Source: Deltaproteobacteria bacterium ADurb.Bin207 (GTDB lineage Bacteria > Myxococcota_A > Polyangia > Polyangiales > Polyangiaceae). From it: 54,112 nt of DNA. The translations under genes were made by a program, and so were the position numbers. This document shows positions 8,117-17,935 of this stretch, piece by piece; position 1 is the stretch's first letter, and the number at the start of each line of letters is the position of its first letter. The stretch lies in NCBI GenBank assembly GCA_002070115.1, contig MWCO01000036.1, forward strand, positions 1 to 54,112, in the 5' to 3' direction. Below the pieces are notes generated by a model. That model was not told the DNA's origin. It did not search any database and worked only from the letters and a program-made list of their open reading frames with translations.

Positions 8117-8149
8117 CGCCACGGTCGTGGTTTGGCATTGGAGGGATTG

Positions 8150-9562
8150 ATGCAACCGGGTAATCCATCGGAAGGCGCTAGTATCCGAGCCGTACAAAAT
8201 CATGTAAGCTCGACAGCCGAGTCGGAACGGACCGAGGGTGCATCGATCTCGTCGGTGTGGAGAGGCACCATCCTCGACAGCATTGCCGATGGGGTATTCA
8301 CCGTCGATGAGGCTTGGCGCATCACGAGTTTCAACCGCGCCGCCGAAACCATCACCGGTTATAGCCGTCAGCAGGTCATGGGGCGGCCGTGTTACGAAAT
8401 ATTTCAGACAAGCCTTTGCCAATCGAATTGCGCTTTGAAAAAAACCATGGACACGGGGTTGCCGGTCATCAACGTGGCGGTGGAGGCCCGGGGCAAAGGG
8501 GGAGAAGCGCTGTTTTTGTCGGTAAGCACGGCGATACTGCAGGCGCCGGACGGGCGACGGGTCGGTGGCGTGGAAACGTTTCGAGACTTGTCGTCGATAG
8601 GCGTTGCCTCGCGGTTTTCTTTGGAGCAGAGCGTGTTGGAGGGCTTGGTGGGACGGCATCCGGCAATGCAAGGCTTGGCGGACCGTTTGCCGGATGTGGC
8701 GGGTAGCGATGCCCCGGTGCTGGTGGAAGGCCCCGAAGGAAGTGGAAAAACGCTCCTGACGCGCTCGCTTCATGAGTTGTCGTCACGTCGGTTGCGCCCT
8801 TGTGTTCGGGTTTGTTGCTCCGCGTTACCTGAGTCGTTGTTGGCCTTCGAGCTTTTCGGTGGACGCGACCACTACGGTCGGGAGGCGGTAGGCCGGGTTC
8901 GGCTCGCGGCAGGTGGCAGCCTGGTGCTCGACGAGGTGTCGGCTCTGTCGCCCGGATTGCAACGACAAATCTTGAGGCTCGTGCGGGATCAGGTTTTCGA
9001 ACCGCAGGCGGGGGCGGTTCGGCGTGCCGATGTTCGGGTACTGGCCTGTTCGAGAACGAGTCTCGAGCCACGGGTGGCCTCCGGATCCTTTCTTCCTGAA
9101 CTATTCGAACACCTGCGGGTCGTGCGGATGACGATGCCATCGCTGATGGAACGTCGTGAAGACATTCCCCGACTGGCCGACCATTTTCTGCGTGTGCTGC
9201 GCCGTCGGACGGGAAAAGCCATTCGTGGCGTGAGTGAGGAGGCGATGTCGTTGTTGATGTCCCAGGAGTACCCCGCGAACGTTCGTGACCTGGAAAACGC
9301 GATCGAGCATGCATTCATGGTCTGTCACGGTGAGGTGATCGAACCTCATCATTGGCCGGACTCGATGCTGCGAAAGGCCGAATCCTATCGGTTGCGCGAG
9401 CCGGTCGGTTTTTCCAATCCAAGGCAAGCGGCCGAGGCAGAAGTGATTCGTCAGGTTCTCGAACGACACCGTGGAAATCGTCTTGCCGCTGCCCGCGAAC
9501 TTGCCATGCACCGCACGACCTTGTGGCGAAAGCTCAAACAATACGGCATGGCATCGGACTGA
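8150..9562 (+). CDS. Degenerate PAS-AAA+-Fis regulator, paralogue of the 5834 gene
   Basis: The ATG at 8150 has a strong GGAGGG site four bases upstream; the TTG at 8132 is less likely. The 470-residue product has the same layout as the regulator at 5834, including the PAS triple Cys (81, 90, 94), Walker A EGPEGSGKT (193-201), Walker B D261-E262 and a Fis-type HTH near 430-465. However, the sigma54-contact loop is replaced by GGRDHYGREA, and both arginine fingers are changed (L315 and H321 in FLPELFEHL). It can probably bind nucleotide and DNA but should not remodel sigma54 holoenzyme. It may be a co-regulator, antagonist or sigma70-type regulator, as with TyrR-like proteins. It lies 33 bases downstream of the NifX-like gene. 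Confidence 0.9.
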   Translation: MQPGNPSEGASIRAVQNHVSSTAESERTEGASISSVWRGTILDSIADGVFTVDEAWRITSFNRAAETITGYSRQQVMGRPCYEIFQTSLCQSNCALKKTMDTGLPVINVAVEARGKGGEALFLSVSTAILQAPDGRRVGGVETFRDLSSIGVASRFSLEQSVLEGLVGRHPAMQGLADRLPDVAGSDAPVLVEGPEGSGKTLLTRSLHELSSRRLRPCVRVCCSALPESLLAFELFGGRDHYGREAVGRVRLAAGGSLVLDEVSALSPGLQRQILRLVRDQVFEPQAGAVRRADVRVLACSRTSLEPRVASGSFLPELFEHLRVVRMTMPSLMERREDIPRLADHFLRVLRRRTGKAIRGVSEEAMSLLMSQEYPANVRDLENAIEHAFMVCHGEVIEPHHWPDSMLRKAESYRLREPVGFSNPRQAAEAEVIRQVLERHRGNRLAAARELAMHRTTLWRKLKQYGMASD

Positions 9563-9634
9563 AGCGGGTTCCGTTCCACTACGCGTGTGGAATTATGCGA
9601 GCGTTCGATACGCAATTGGACTACGTTTCCTCCG

Positions 9635-10222
9635 ATGCAATCCACCGCGCTTGCACCAGGTCTGCTGTTGGCCGCTCCACCCCTTGGAGATCCCAACTTT
9701 TCTAAAACCGTGGTTCTGCTCGCCATGCATTCCCAGGAAGGCTCACTTGGCTGGGTGATCAACGGCACGAAGGTTGCGCCCGTGGGCTCTTTGCTGAAAA
9801 AAGCAGGACTCGTTCCCGAGGGGATCGAGTTGCCAGAAACACCCTCCTATGATCGTCATGCGCGCGTCGGAGGTCCCGTATCCCCGCTGAGCGTCTGGGC
9901 GCTGTATCGACGGGACGATCGTTTAGACCACCCCGAGCAGATCGTTTTGGACAACGAGTGGGCTGGGACGGGAAATCGCACGGTGGTTGAGGCGATTGCG
10001 AGGGGAGAAGGCCCCCGCGAGTTCCGTCTGGTCCTTGGATATGCCGGATGGGCCCCTCAACAGCTCGATGAGGAAATCCGCGCGGGAGCTTGGCTGCCCG
10101 TGGCGTTCAACGCGCAAATCGTATTTGGCCAAGACGATGACGCCTTGTGGGAGCGTGCATACGCGAAAATGGTAGGCATTTCACCGCTCGCTTTCACGGC
10201 TATGCGTCCTGGGCGCGCATGA
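9635..10222 (+). CDS. YqgE/AlgH family protein
   Basis: The 195-residue product matches the YqgE/AlgH (UPF0301/DUF179) family: APGLLLAAPPLGDPNFSKTV at the start, GWVINGT, GGPV and LGYAGWAPQQL in order. Length and motifs are normal for the family. The ATG at 9635 is preferred over a GTG at 9587 because family members begin close to the LAPG motif. AlgH was described as an alginate regulator in Pseudomonas, but the biochemical function is unknown. It follows the regulator by 72 bases and may be read with it. Confidence 0.9.
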   Translation: MQSTALAPGLLLAAPPLGDPNFSKTVVLLAMHSQEGSLGWVINGTKVAPVGSLLKKAGLVPEGIELPETPSYDRHARVGGPVSPLSVWALYRRDDRLDHPEQIVLDNEWAGTGNRTVVEAIARGEGPREFRLVLGYAGWAPQQLDEEIRAGAWLPVAFNAQIVFGQDDDALWERAYAKMVGISPLAFTAMRPGRA

Positions 10223-10306
10223 AAATGAACGAAGGCCACGGACCTGAACGTCGCACAGACCTTGTGAAGATCGTCGAGGTCGGCTAGGAGCGAGCCCGGC
10301 TTCGTT

Positions 10307-10915
10307 ATGCTTTTGCCGATCAATCCCGAACACCCTGAGCCTCGCAAAGTCCGACGCGCCGTCGATGCCTTGGAGCGAGGGGAGGTCATCGCATACCCGA
10401 CGGATACGGTTTACGGCATTGGCTGTGATCTATTCAACAAGAAGGCGATCGATCACATCTATCAAATCAGACACCTGCCCAAAACGCAGAAGCTTACGTT
10501 CATTTGCCCCGACTTGAGCGATATCGCCCATTACGCCATCGTGGACAATCGTCAGTATCGGCTGCTGCGTCGCGTATTGCCTGGACCGTATACGTTCATT
10601 TTGGAAGCGACACGGGAGGTGCCGAAGATCGTGCAGTCCAAGCGAAAAACCGTGGGAATTCGGGTACCCAACCACCCCGTGGTGCAAGCGTTGGTGAGTG
10701 AGCTTGGTCGTCCGATCATTACCAGTTCCGCCGTGATGCCCGGTGGGGAACCCTTCATCGATCCGGAAGAGATCGATGATGCATTTCAAGGTCTTGCGAT
10801 GGTATTGGATGGGGGGGCCGGGGGACTCGAGGCAACGACCGTGGTGGATTTGACCTCGGGAGAGATCGAGATCGTGCGTGAAGGGGTTGGTTCCATCGAG
10901 GAATTGTACGGCTAA
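10307..10915 (+). CDS. YciO/Sua5/YrdC-family protein (threonylcarbamoyladenylate synthase type)
   Basis: The 202-residue product has the YrdC-fold motifs: GEVIAYPTDTVYGIGCD near 25-41, KTQKLTFICPDLS, LPGPYTFILEA and KRKTVGIRVPNHP. The Sua5/TsaC branch makes threonylcarbamoyl-AMP for the t6A tRNA modification. The YciO branch, to which the KLTFICPDLS stretch is closest in style, has lower or uncertain activity. It has only the single domain, without the C-terminal Sua5 domain. I cannot decide between TsaC and YciO without a tree. Confidence 0.88.
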   Translation: MLLPINPEHPEPRKVRRAVDALERGEVIAYPTDTVYGIGCDLFNKKAIDHIYQIRHLPKTQKLTFICPDLSDIAHYAIVDNRQYRLLRRVLPGPYTFILEATREVPKIVQSKRKTVGIRVPNHPVVQALVSELGRPIITSSAVMPGGEPFIDPEEIDDAFQGLAMVLDGGAGGLEATTVVDLTSGEIEIVREGVGSIEELYG

Positions 10916-11048
10916 CCCGTTTCATGGCCGGAGGCTCGGCGGTTCGATCCGGCGGGGTGTCGACTTGCCCGAATTGACAGCCCGTGCAGACCGCGGCGTT
11001 GCGATGAGTGGCATCGACAGAACAGAAAGCATTGCTTAGGATGGGTGG

Positions 11049-11705
11049 ATGGTGCTGATGAATCGAGCCAACAGGACGAAACGATGGGTCGTTTTGGGGC
11101 TGGGTTGGATGGTGTCGATGGTGGTATCGACCCAGGTTCAAGCGCAAGTTCGGCAGCCTGGAGCGCACGTTCGATATCGTGTGGAGGTGGAGCCTCAGCT
11201 TGCGCTTTCCTGGGCTGGTCTTCCCGGAAAAGCCGCGGGCATTGGCCCAGGGGTTCGTGTGACAGTACCGGTTTTGCAAGATGGCCCCCTGGCGAAACTC
11301 AACAACTCGCTTGCGCTGGGGGCGGGGGCGAATTGGGGCCTGTTTCAGGAATCCTGCGGAACATATTTTTGGCAGGGGCCCATGGTGCAGCCGGGGGATC
11401 CTGCCTACTCCACCTACGTCAGGAATTGTTCCGCCCATCAATTTACTATCCCATTGATTTTACAATGGAATTTTTTCTTGACGCCGGTGCTCAGCGTATT
11501 TGCGGAGCCAGGAATGGCCTTGGTTCATCAACGGCGCTCGGGAACGGGTTGGTGTGATGGGCAGCCTTGTTCCACGAAAGACGATGCGACGACGTTGCCT
11601 TTTGTCATGTGGGTGGGGGGGCGTCTTGCGATGAGCGAGCGATTGGCGCTTACGATTCGTCTGGGTTCGCCTTATGTATCCACTGGCTTGTCGCTGTTGT
11701 TTTGA
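11049..11705 (+). CDS. Predicted outer-membrane beta-barrel protein
   Basis: The 218-residue product has a signal peptide ending about VQAQ and then alternating amphipathic strands with Gly and aromatic residues. It closes with GLSLLF, a typical final barrel strand with C-terminal Phe. Four Cys in two loops could form disulfides. It is not recognised as a named family; small porin-like or OmpA-barrel-like are possible. The stop lies 23 bases before the RseP gene, suggesting co-transcription. Confidence 0.6.
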   Translation: MVLMNRANRTKRWVVLGLGWMVSMVVSTQVQAQVRQPGAHVRYRVEVEPQLALSWAGLPGKAAGIGPGVRVTVPVLQDGPLAKLNNSLALGAGANWGLFQESCGTYFWQGPMVQPGDPAYSTYVRNCSAHQFTIPLILQWNFFLTPVLSVFAEPGMALVHQRRSGTGWCDGQPCSTKDDATTLPFVMWVGGRLAMSERLALTIRLGSPYVSTGLSLLF

Positions 11706-11728
11706 AGCCTGCTACACTTGATCCGCTC

Positions 11729-12769
11729 ATGTCAGCTCTCTTCGTCATCGTAGCGATTCTTGGTTTGGGTTTGCTCATGGTCATCCATGAGGGGGGGCAT
11801 TACCTGGTGGCTCGCTACTTCGGCATGCGAGTTACGCGATTTTCCATTGGTTTTGGGCCGGCCATTTACAAAAAGACCCCGAAAGGCAGCCCCACCACCT
11901 ATCAAATTGCCATCATCCCATTTCTTGCCTACGTGCAGATCGCGGGCATGAATCCTTTCGAGGAGACGGATCCCAAGGATAAAGGGTCGTATGCGAACGC
12001 GCCGTTGCATGCTCGGATCGCCACGATTTTTGCCGGCTCCCTTGCCAATTACCTGGCGGCATCCCTGCTATTTTTCATTGCATTTACGGTGGGGGGCAAA
12101 GGTCAGCTCACGACGGTGGTCGAGGTGGTTCCCGAGGGGGCGGCGGCTTCTGCTTCGATGCAGACGGGCGATAAGATCGTGGAGATCGATGGTGAGCCGA
12201 TCGAGCAATGGGAGCAGATTCGCACGCTGGTAGCGGGTCGAGCCGGGAAAAAAACGCCCATCGTTGTCGAGCGGCAAGGTCAGCGACACACCCTGGATGT
12301 GACGCCAGAGGCGGCGGGCGAGCAAGGGGAAGGACGGATCGGTGTGCGGGCAACGATCGAGATCGTGCCGATTTCCCTTGGGCAAGCCGCGATGCTTTCC
12401 ATCAAGCAGCCTCCGCGAATCGTCTATGAACTCGTGGTTGGGCTCGGGCAGATGATCATGCGAAAGGTCAAACCCGAGTTGTCCGGGCCCGTGGGCATCG
12501 TCAGCGAAATGGCGAAAGCGGTGAAGCGAGGCTTTGCCGATTACGTGGGATTGCTGGGAGCGCTGTCGGCGTACTTGGCGGGGTTCAATCTGCTTCCCAT
12601 TCCGGCTCTCGACGGGGGACGGCTGATGTTTCTCGGTTATGAAGCGGCCACACGAAAGCGTCCCAACGCGCGAATCGAGGCGCATATTCACGCCGTAGGG
12701 CTGATTTTGTTGCTCACGCTGGTGGCTGCGGTCACGCTCTTCAGCGATGTGGCCCGGTTTGGGGAGTAA
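11729..12769 (+). CDS. rseP: RseP-type intramembrane site-2 metalloprotease
   Basis: The ATG at 11729 begins the first membrane helix; the longer frame is out of character. The 346-residue product has the zinc site HEGGH (20-24) in helix 1, one PDZ domain (about 120-200) and the third ligand region LPIPALDGGR (D295), with four membrane helices. This is the RseP/RasP family, which cuts anti-sigma factors and clears signal peptides. The family in E. coli has two PDZ domains and about 450 residues; this shorter single-PDZ form is common in other phyla. It is followed after two bases by lpxC, coupling envelope proteolysis to lipid A synthesis. Confidence 0.92.
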   Translation: MSALFVIVAILGLGLLMVIHEGGHYLVARYFGMRVTRFSIGFGPAIYKKTPKGSPTTYQIAIIPFLAYVQIAGMNPFEETDPKDKGSYANAPLHARIATIFAGSLANYLAASLLFFIAFTVGGKGQLTTVVEVVPEGAAASASMQTGDKIVEIDGEPIEQWEQIRTLVAGRAGKKTPIVVERQGQRHTLDVTPEAAGEQGEGRIGVRATIEIVPISLGQAAMLSIKQPPRIVYELVVGLGQMIMRKVKPELSGPVGIVSEMAKAVKRGFADYVGLLGALSAYLAGFNLLPIPALDGGRLMFLGYEAATRKRPNARIEAHIHAVGLILLLTLVAAVTLFSDVARFGE

Positions 12770-12771
12770 GG

Positions 12772-13575
12772 GTGAACGCCATTGCCCTTGGTGGCCCGGC
12801 GCTTCATAGCGGAACCACTTCGGCCGTCGTATTGACGCATCGACCAGGCCTTCTGGCGCTGCGGCAGCGAGACGTCGAGATTCCGTTTCGGAGCTTACGC
12901 GTCGATCGAGCGGACTATGGGGTTACCGTGCGTGGGCAAAGCCTCCGGGTGGACCTGGTCGAGCATCTTTTTGCCGCGATCGCTGGGTTGGCCATTGTCT
13001 CGGATCTGCGGGTCGACGTGTATGGTTCGGAGATACCGCTGTTGGATGGGGGAGCCCTGCGCTTTTCGCGCGCCTTGCGACAGCTTGGTTTTGCCTCTGG
13101 CGAACCCATCGTGACCGTGGCACGAGCTGCCACCTTCCGATGGGGCGAGTCCGTGTATCGATTCAGTCCGTTTCCAACGGTGCGTATCGTGGTGAACGTG
13201 CAATTCGACCATGCGCTGATTCAAGGCCAACGAGCCTGTTGGCAGGGAGACCCACAAGATTTTTTGGAACGAATCGCCCCGGCAAGAACGTTCGGATTTC
13301 GTCGGGATGCCGAGCAACTTCAAGCGGTGGGACGGGCGCGAGCCGTGGACCTTCGTTCGGTCGTGGTCTTGGATGAAAATGGGACGTGCCTTTCGGACCC
13401 ACCGCCGTCCCCTGATGAATGCGTTAGGCATAAGCTATTGGATTTATTGGGAGATCTTATGCTCTGGGGAGGGGTTCCCACGGGGCACGTGGAGGTTACC
13501 CGACCGGGGCATCGCGCTACCCATTCGGTGATGGGTGAGGCTTGGGCTCGTGGAGTCGTTGTGGACGCGCGCTAA
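12772..13575 (+). CDS. lpxC: UDP-3-O-acyl-N-acetylglucosamine deacetylase, compact form
   Basis: The GTG start at 12772 lies six bases after a GGAG site and two bases after the rseP stop. The 267-residue product has the LpxC catalytic set: E64-H65 in VEHLFA, T173 in ARTFGF, H220 and D224 in RHKLLDLLGD, and H251 in GHRATH. It therefore should deacetylate UDP-acyl-GlcNAc, the committed step of lipid A synthesis. It is shorter than the roughly 300 residues usual for LpxC. The inhibitor-relevant hydrophobic region is also trimmed. Paralogues with changed specificity exist, but all zinc ligands are kept here. Confidence 0.85.
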   Translation: MNAIALGGPALHSGTTSAVVLTHRPGLLALRQRDVEIPFRSLRVDRADYGVTVRGQSLRVDLVEHLFAAIAGLAIVSDLRVDVYGSEIPLLDGGALRFSRALRQLGFASGEPIVTVARAATFRWGESVYRFSPFPTVRIVVNVQFDHALIQGQRACWQGDPQDFLERIAPARTFGFRRDAEQLQAVGRARAVDLRSVVVLDENGTCLSDPPPSPDECVRHKLLDLLGDLMLWGGVPTGHVEVTRPGHRATHSVMGEAWARGVVVDAR

Positions 13576-13614
13576 GCCATGGTTTTGGGCCTATCTTCCC
13601 TGAACGAGGAGAGC

Positions 13615-13701
13615 ATGGTTACAATGGCTGCCCAACTTCGTGTCGTTCGCGACCATCATCGGGTCTTCGATCGGCTAACGTCCGTGTATCAAGGCTCGTG
13701 A
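13615..13701 (+). CDS. Possible 28-residue leader peptide upstream of glgP
   Basis: An ATG at 13615 is preceded at a good distance by GAGGAG and opens a 28-codon frame ending in TGA at 13699-13701, 30 bases before glgP. The product (MVTMAAQLRVVR...) shows no recognisable motif. It may be a small protein or an upstream reading frame affecting glgP translation, or simply chance. Confidence 0.25.
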   Translation: MVTMAAQLRVVRDHHRVFDRLTSVYQGS

Positions 13702-13731
13702 GACAGCCCCCTGACCCTGCAAGGACCTATC

Positions 13732-16212
13732 ATGACCTATCCTTTTCATATTTCTGATGATGTGGCGGGTATGCGAAAAGCGATCGAGAACCACCTGAAG
13801 TGTACGCTCGCGAGGGATGCGCGGACCGCAACGCGTCAGGACTGGTATCTTGCGACGGCCCATGCCGTGCGTGACCGCATCATGGAGCGATACATCGTCA
13901 CGATGCAGACGCATGCGAATGCGAATACTCGTCGTGTGTACTACTTATCCCTCGAGTACTTGATGGGGCGGATGCTGCACAACAATCTGTACAACACGGG
14001 ATTGTTCGAGACTGCGCGAAAGGCGCTTGCGGAGCTTGGTCTTGCCATGCCTGAGATCGACGAGGAGGAGCCTGACATGGGGTTGGGCAACGGCGGTCTG
14101 GGGCGGCTTGCGGCGTGTTTTTTGGACTCCTTGGCCACGCTTGACCTTCCCGCGGTGGGCTATGGAATTTTTTATGAGTTCGGGTTGTTTCGCCAGCGCT
14201 TCGTCAACGGTCATCAGACCGAGTATCCGGACTCCTGGCTGCAAGTTCCCAGTCCCTGGTTCGTGATGCGGCCGGAATACGCCATCGAGGTGAAACTATA
14301 CGGCCATGTGGAGCATACGGTCGACGATCGAGGGGACTTTACCATCCGGTGGGTAGGTACACGAACGGTGTTGGGTATCCCCCATGACCTTCCAATTTGT
14401 GGCTATGGAGCCCGTACCGTCAATTTCCTCCGATTGTGGGAGTCTCGCGCCTCCGAGGAATTCGACCTCACCATCTTCAATGAAGGCGGATACGTCGAAG
14501 CCGTGCGCGAAAAAGCCGTCGGTGAGACGTTTACCAAAGTCCTGTATCCGAATGACAAATCCGAATCAGGGAAGGAACTCCGTCTCGTGCAGCAATACTT
14601 CATCGTTGCCTGTTCGCTACGAGACATCGTTCGACGATATTTTCGCGAAAACGAGGGCTGGGATCAGTTTGCGGACAAGGTTGCGATCCAACTCAACGAT
14701 ACCCATCCGGCGATTGCGGTGCCTGAGTTGATGCGGATTTTGGTCGATGAGGAGCGGATGGGCTGGCAACAGGCGTGGGGCATTTGTCAGCGCGTGTTTT
14801 CCTATACCAATCACACGCTGTTGCCGGAAGCGCTCGAACGATGGAGCGTGCCGTTGATGGCCAAGGTATTGCCACGACATCTGCAGATCATTTACGAAAT
14901 CAATCGAAGATTTTTGGAGGAAGTGGAAGCCAAGTGGCCGGGCGATGGGGGCAAGCGAATGGCCTTGTCTCTCATCGAGGAAGGAGAGCCAAAACACATT
15001 CGTATGGCGTACTTGTCGGTCATCGCCAGCCATACGATCAACGGTGTCGCCGCGCTGCATACGCAGCTTCTTCGCGAGCGTCTGTTTTCGAATTTCTCCG
15101 AAATGTATCCCGAGCGATTCCAAAACAAAACCAATGGCATCACGCCTCGAAGATGGCTCAAGCAATGTAACCCCCGTCTATCCAAACTCATCGATGACAC
15201 CCTTGGGCATGATGCCTGGCCGGTCGATCTCGATCGGCTTCGCCCCCTGCAAGACCACGCCAACGATCCCGAATTTCAGAAAGCCTTCATGGCGGTCAAA
15301 CACGCCAATAAAATTGATTTAACCGAGGAAATCAAGGCTTCTTGCGGCCTTGTGGTCGACCCCAATGCCATCTTCGACGTGCAAGTCAAGCGGTTGCATG
15401 AATACAAACGTCAGCACCTGAATCTGCTTTATATCCTGACCCTGTACCGTCGGTTGCTGCACGATCCGGATCTTCCGATCAACAAACGCGTTTTCATCTT
15501 CGGCGCGAAGGCGGCGCCCGGCTATGATCTTGCCAAACGGATCATCCGGGCCATCAACGCCGTAGCCGCCAAAATCAACGACGATCCGCGCATTCAAGAC
15601 AAGATCAAGATCGCTTTTCTTCCCAATTATTCGGTGAGCCTTGCGGAGAAAATCATTCCCGCCACCGATGTGTCTCAGCAGATTTCTACGGCAGGCAAGG
15701 AGGCTTCCGGCACAGGCAACATGAAACTCGCTCTCAACGGGGCCGTGACGATCGGCACGCTCGATGGAGCCAACGTGGAAATCCTCGAAGAAGTCGGCAG
15801 CGATAACATTTTCATTTTTGGCAATACCGTGCAGCAGATCGATGAGCTTCGACGTTCTGGCTACGATGCGCGGCTGATTTATCAACGCAACCCGGAGTTG
15901 AAAGCGGTGCTCGACTGGCTGCATTCCGATGTATTTGCGCCGGCGGGGGAGTTGTCGCCGGTGGTCGATAGCATCCTCGTGCATGGCGACCCATTTTTCG
16001 TGGCCGCGGATTATGAAGCCTATTGTCAAACGCAGGATGAGGTGGACAAGGCGTATCGAGACAAGGCGCGATGGGCGCGCATGGCCATCACCAATACCGC
16101 ACGCGTAGGCAAGTTCTCCAGCGATCGCACCATTCGTGAGTATGCCCGTGACATCTGGAACCTCGAACCGGTCTTTCCGCCTGAACAACCCCTGGTGAAA
16201 GCTGCGCAATAA
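13732..16212 (+). CDS. glgP: Glycogen/starch phosphorylase
   Basis: The 826-residue product is a full-length alpha-glucan phosphorylase of family GT35, releasing glucose-1-phosphate from glycogen in the cytoplasm. The N-terminal [11 protein letters not shown] and [14 protein letters not shown] motifs, the KRLHEYKRQ motif and the PLP site [14 protein letters not shown] with Lys665 are all present. Length is as usual for the family. No other glycogen gene is adjacent, so it seems to be transcribed alone, starting 30 bases after a possible small reading frame. Confidence 0.97.
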   Translation: MTYPFHISDDVAGMRKAIENHLKCTLARDARTATRQDWYLATAHAVRDRIMERYIVTMQTHANANTRRVYYLSLEYLMGRMLHNNLYNTGLFETARKALAELGLAMPEIDEEEPDMGLGNGGLGRLAACFLDSLATLDLPAVGYGIFYEFGLFRQRFVNGHQTEYPDSWLQVPSPWFVMRPEYAIEVKLYGHVEHTVDDRGDFTIRWVGTRTVLGIPHDLPICGYGARTVNFLRLWESRASEEFDLTIFNEGGYVEAVREKAVGETFTKVLYPNDKSESGKELRLVQQYFIVACSLRDIVRRYFRENEGWDQFADKVAIQLNDTHPAIAVPELMRILVDEERMGWQQAWGICQRVFSYTNHTLLPEALERWSVPLMAKVLPRHLQIIYEINRRFLEEVEAKWPGDGGKRMALSLIEEGEPKHIRMAYLSVIASHTINGVAALHTQLLRERLFSNFSEMYPERFQNKTNGITPRRWLKQCNPRLSKLIDDTLGHDAWPVDLDRLRPLQDHANDPEFQKAFMAVKHANKIDLTEEIKASCGLVVDPNAIFDVQVKRLHEYKRQHLNLLYILTLYRRLLHDPDLPINKRVFIFGAKAAPGYDLAKRIIRAINAVAAKINDDPRIQDKIKIAFLPNYSVSLAEKIIPATDVSQQISTAGKEASGTGNMKLALNGAVTIGTLDGANVEILEEVGSDNIFIFGNTVQQIDELRRSGYDARLIYQRNPELKAVLDWLHSDVFAPAGELSPVVDSILVHGDPFFVAADYEAYCQTQDEVDKAYRDKARWARMAITNTARVGKFSSDRTIREYARDIWNLEPVFPPEQPLVKAAQ

Positions 16213-16462
16213 ACAAAAAATGTCGAATCCCAGGCCCGCGCCGCACTCGCCTGGCGAACCATAAACCATACCTTCAACGGAAAACAGCCTCGTCTCCGAG
16301 ATTGCCGCTCGATACCGCGACACGAGCCGTGCCGATTTTGCACCACGCTATCGATCGATCAGAGCCGCTTTTCGCCGCCAATCGGTTCGAACCCTTTGTG
16401 CCCATACCATGGTGACCATGAAAGCGTTTGCTCGTAGTCGAAGAAGGCGCCGTTCCAACGAG

Positions 16463-17935
16463 TCAAAATGGGTAATTCGGGACACACCCCGCCCAACTCG
16501 CGCTGCTGTAATGAATGGACATACCCGGATCCACGTTTTCGAAGTTGAAGTGACAACTCGCTGCCGTGGGTGAAACCACGATCGGTGTCGTGCTCACGAT
16601 GTTTTTGTGACAACTGTTGGGAATCGGCACGCCGTGAGCCTGCAAAAAATCATTTCCGTAGATCGCAAGGCCTCGGGCCGCGATGTAAAAGGCGTTCATC
16701 GCACGATTGACGGAATTGCCTTTGATCAACCCGCTGGTCGTACCATTTTGCAGTGTGCCGTAAGGAGTTTCCGGGTACCAGGACTCGGAGCCGATGTAAA
16801 ACGCGGAGCCGCAGGCGCGAAGAGGCCCGCAATCCACCGCGTTGCCGGAAATGTCGACGTCCTCATAACAGCCGGATGTCGTCGGCCATTTCTGGATCAT
16901 GATCGCGGCGAAAGCGCCCCCCGCCGGATCGGATGTGTGATGGACCTGGTTATACCGAATCTTACATTTTTTACAGCCACCGAAAATAAGGTCGATATCC
17001 GTGTTATCGATGAACGTGTTGTGCTCATACACGCCTTTTTCGGAGTCATGGACCGTGAGACCATCGGACCACATATTTTTCGTGGTATGCAATCCGTTGA
17101 ACGCGAAGGTGTTATGAGAAATGGTCACGTTCACGGCCGGTGCGATGACTTGAAGGCCCGTTCCGCAAAGCGCATACATCGAGACGCTATGGGTCATGCG
17201 ACAGTTCGAACATTGTAGCGTCGCGTTGTAGCCATACGCGTTGTCCGTCAGTGCCGAACACATCTGATGGGCATGGGTCCCCGAGCGTCCTTGTCGGTTA
17301 CCATGCAGCACGATGTGGTCGATGGTGACTGCCCCTGTGGCAAGAAACATCCCCAAGCGCGTGTCAAAAGCAGGCAACGCGAAGAGTTCCGCGCAACCGT
17401 GGGTCGGTTCGGTAGAACAGGACGCCGTGCCTATTCGTCCGGTCGTTGATAGACCGATTTCTCTGTCCAGATGCAGTTGAGCCGCCAACGAGTAACGTCC
17501 GGGATCGAGCACCAACGTCATGCCGTCCGGAGTCCTGTCGATACACATCTGCAGGATCGAGGAAGCATCCGTAGACGTGTCCCGCAACGGCGCAAGCTCC
17601 GGACAAGTCGCCTGATTACCTACGATCCAAGGGGGCGCATCCGGTGGCGTATCCTGCTCCGCATCCACGGTCGTGTCGAGGAGCGAGTCTTCGGACGGAC
17701 TGTCTGATGCCGCGTGGTCCTGAGCCGTATCGGGAACGGTGTCCACGCTCGTGTCGCCAGTCGCATCGACCGCTGCATCGACAGCGGGGCTCGCGTCGGC
17801 GGAGTCGGAACTGGAATCCACGAAAGAGCCATCCGACGAGTTCGCATAGTTGTTGGTGGAATCCGCTTCCGAAGAAGAGCACCCCGCGCAAGCGACCATC
17901 CATCCGATGAGCCATTTCGATACGACAGCGCGCAT
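16463..17935 (-). CDS. Lipoprotein with right-handed beta-helix domain
   Basis: The ATG at 17935 begins a lipoprotein signal (VACAGCSSS). The 490-residue product then has an Asp/Ser/Ala/Thr/Val linker (DAAVDATGDTSVDTVPD style, about 25-105). A long domain follows with repeated strand turns such as VTISHNTFAFNG, VYEHNTFID, VDISGNAVDCG and LIKGNSVN. These are the asparagine-ladder pattern of a pectate-lyase-like parallel beta-helix. Many Cys are present. It may bind or cut polysaccharide at the cell surface, but the substrate is unknown. No normal ribosome site precedes the ATG; the bases there read CCTCCTTT. Confidence 0.75.
   Translation of the reverse strand: MRAVVSKWLIGWMVACAGCSSSEADSTNNYANSSDGSFVDSSSDSADASPAVDAAVDATGDTSVDTVPDTAQDHAASDSPSEDSLLDTTVDAEQDTPPDAPPWIVGNQATCPELAPLRDTSTDASSILQMCIDRTPDGMTLVLDPGRYSLAAQLHLDREIGLSTTGRIGTASCSTEPTHGCAELFALPAFDTRLGMFLATGAVTIDHIVLHGNRQGRSGTHAHQMCSALTDNAYGYNATLQCSNCRMTHSVSMYALCGTGLQVIAPAVNVTISHNTFAFNGLHTTKNMWSDGLTVHDSEKGVYEHNTFIDNTDIDLIFGGCKKCKIRYNQVHHTSDPAGGAFAAIMIQKWPTTSGCYEDVDISGNAVDCGPLRACGSAFYIGSESWYPETPYGTLQNGTTSGLIKGNSVNRAMNAFYIAARGLAIYGNDFLQAHGVPIPNSCHKNIVSTTPIVVSPTAASCHFNFENVDPGMSIHYSSASWAGCVPNYPF

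Noticed and set aside
10928..10960. T-arm-like ggttcgatcc hinting at a tRNA
   Set aside because: The flanking bases do not form the five-base stem, and no acceptor or anticodon arm is present.
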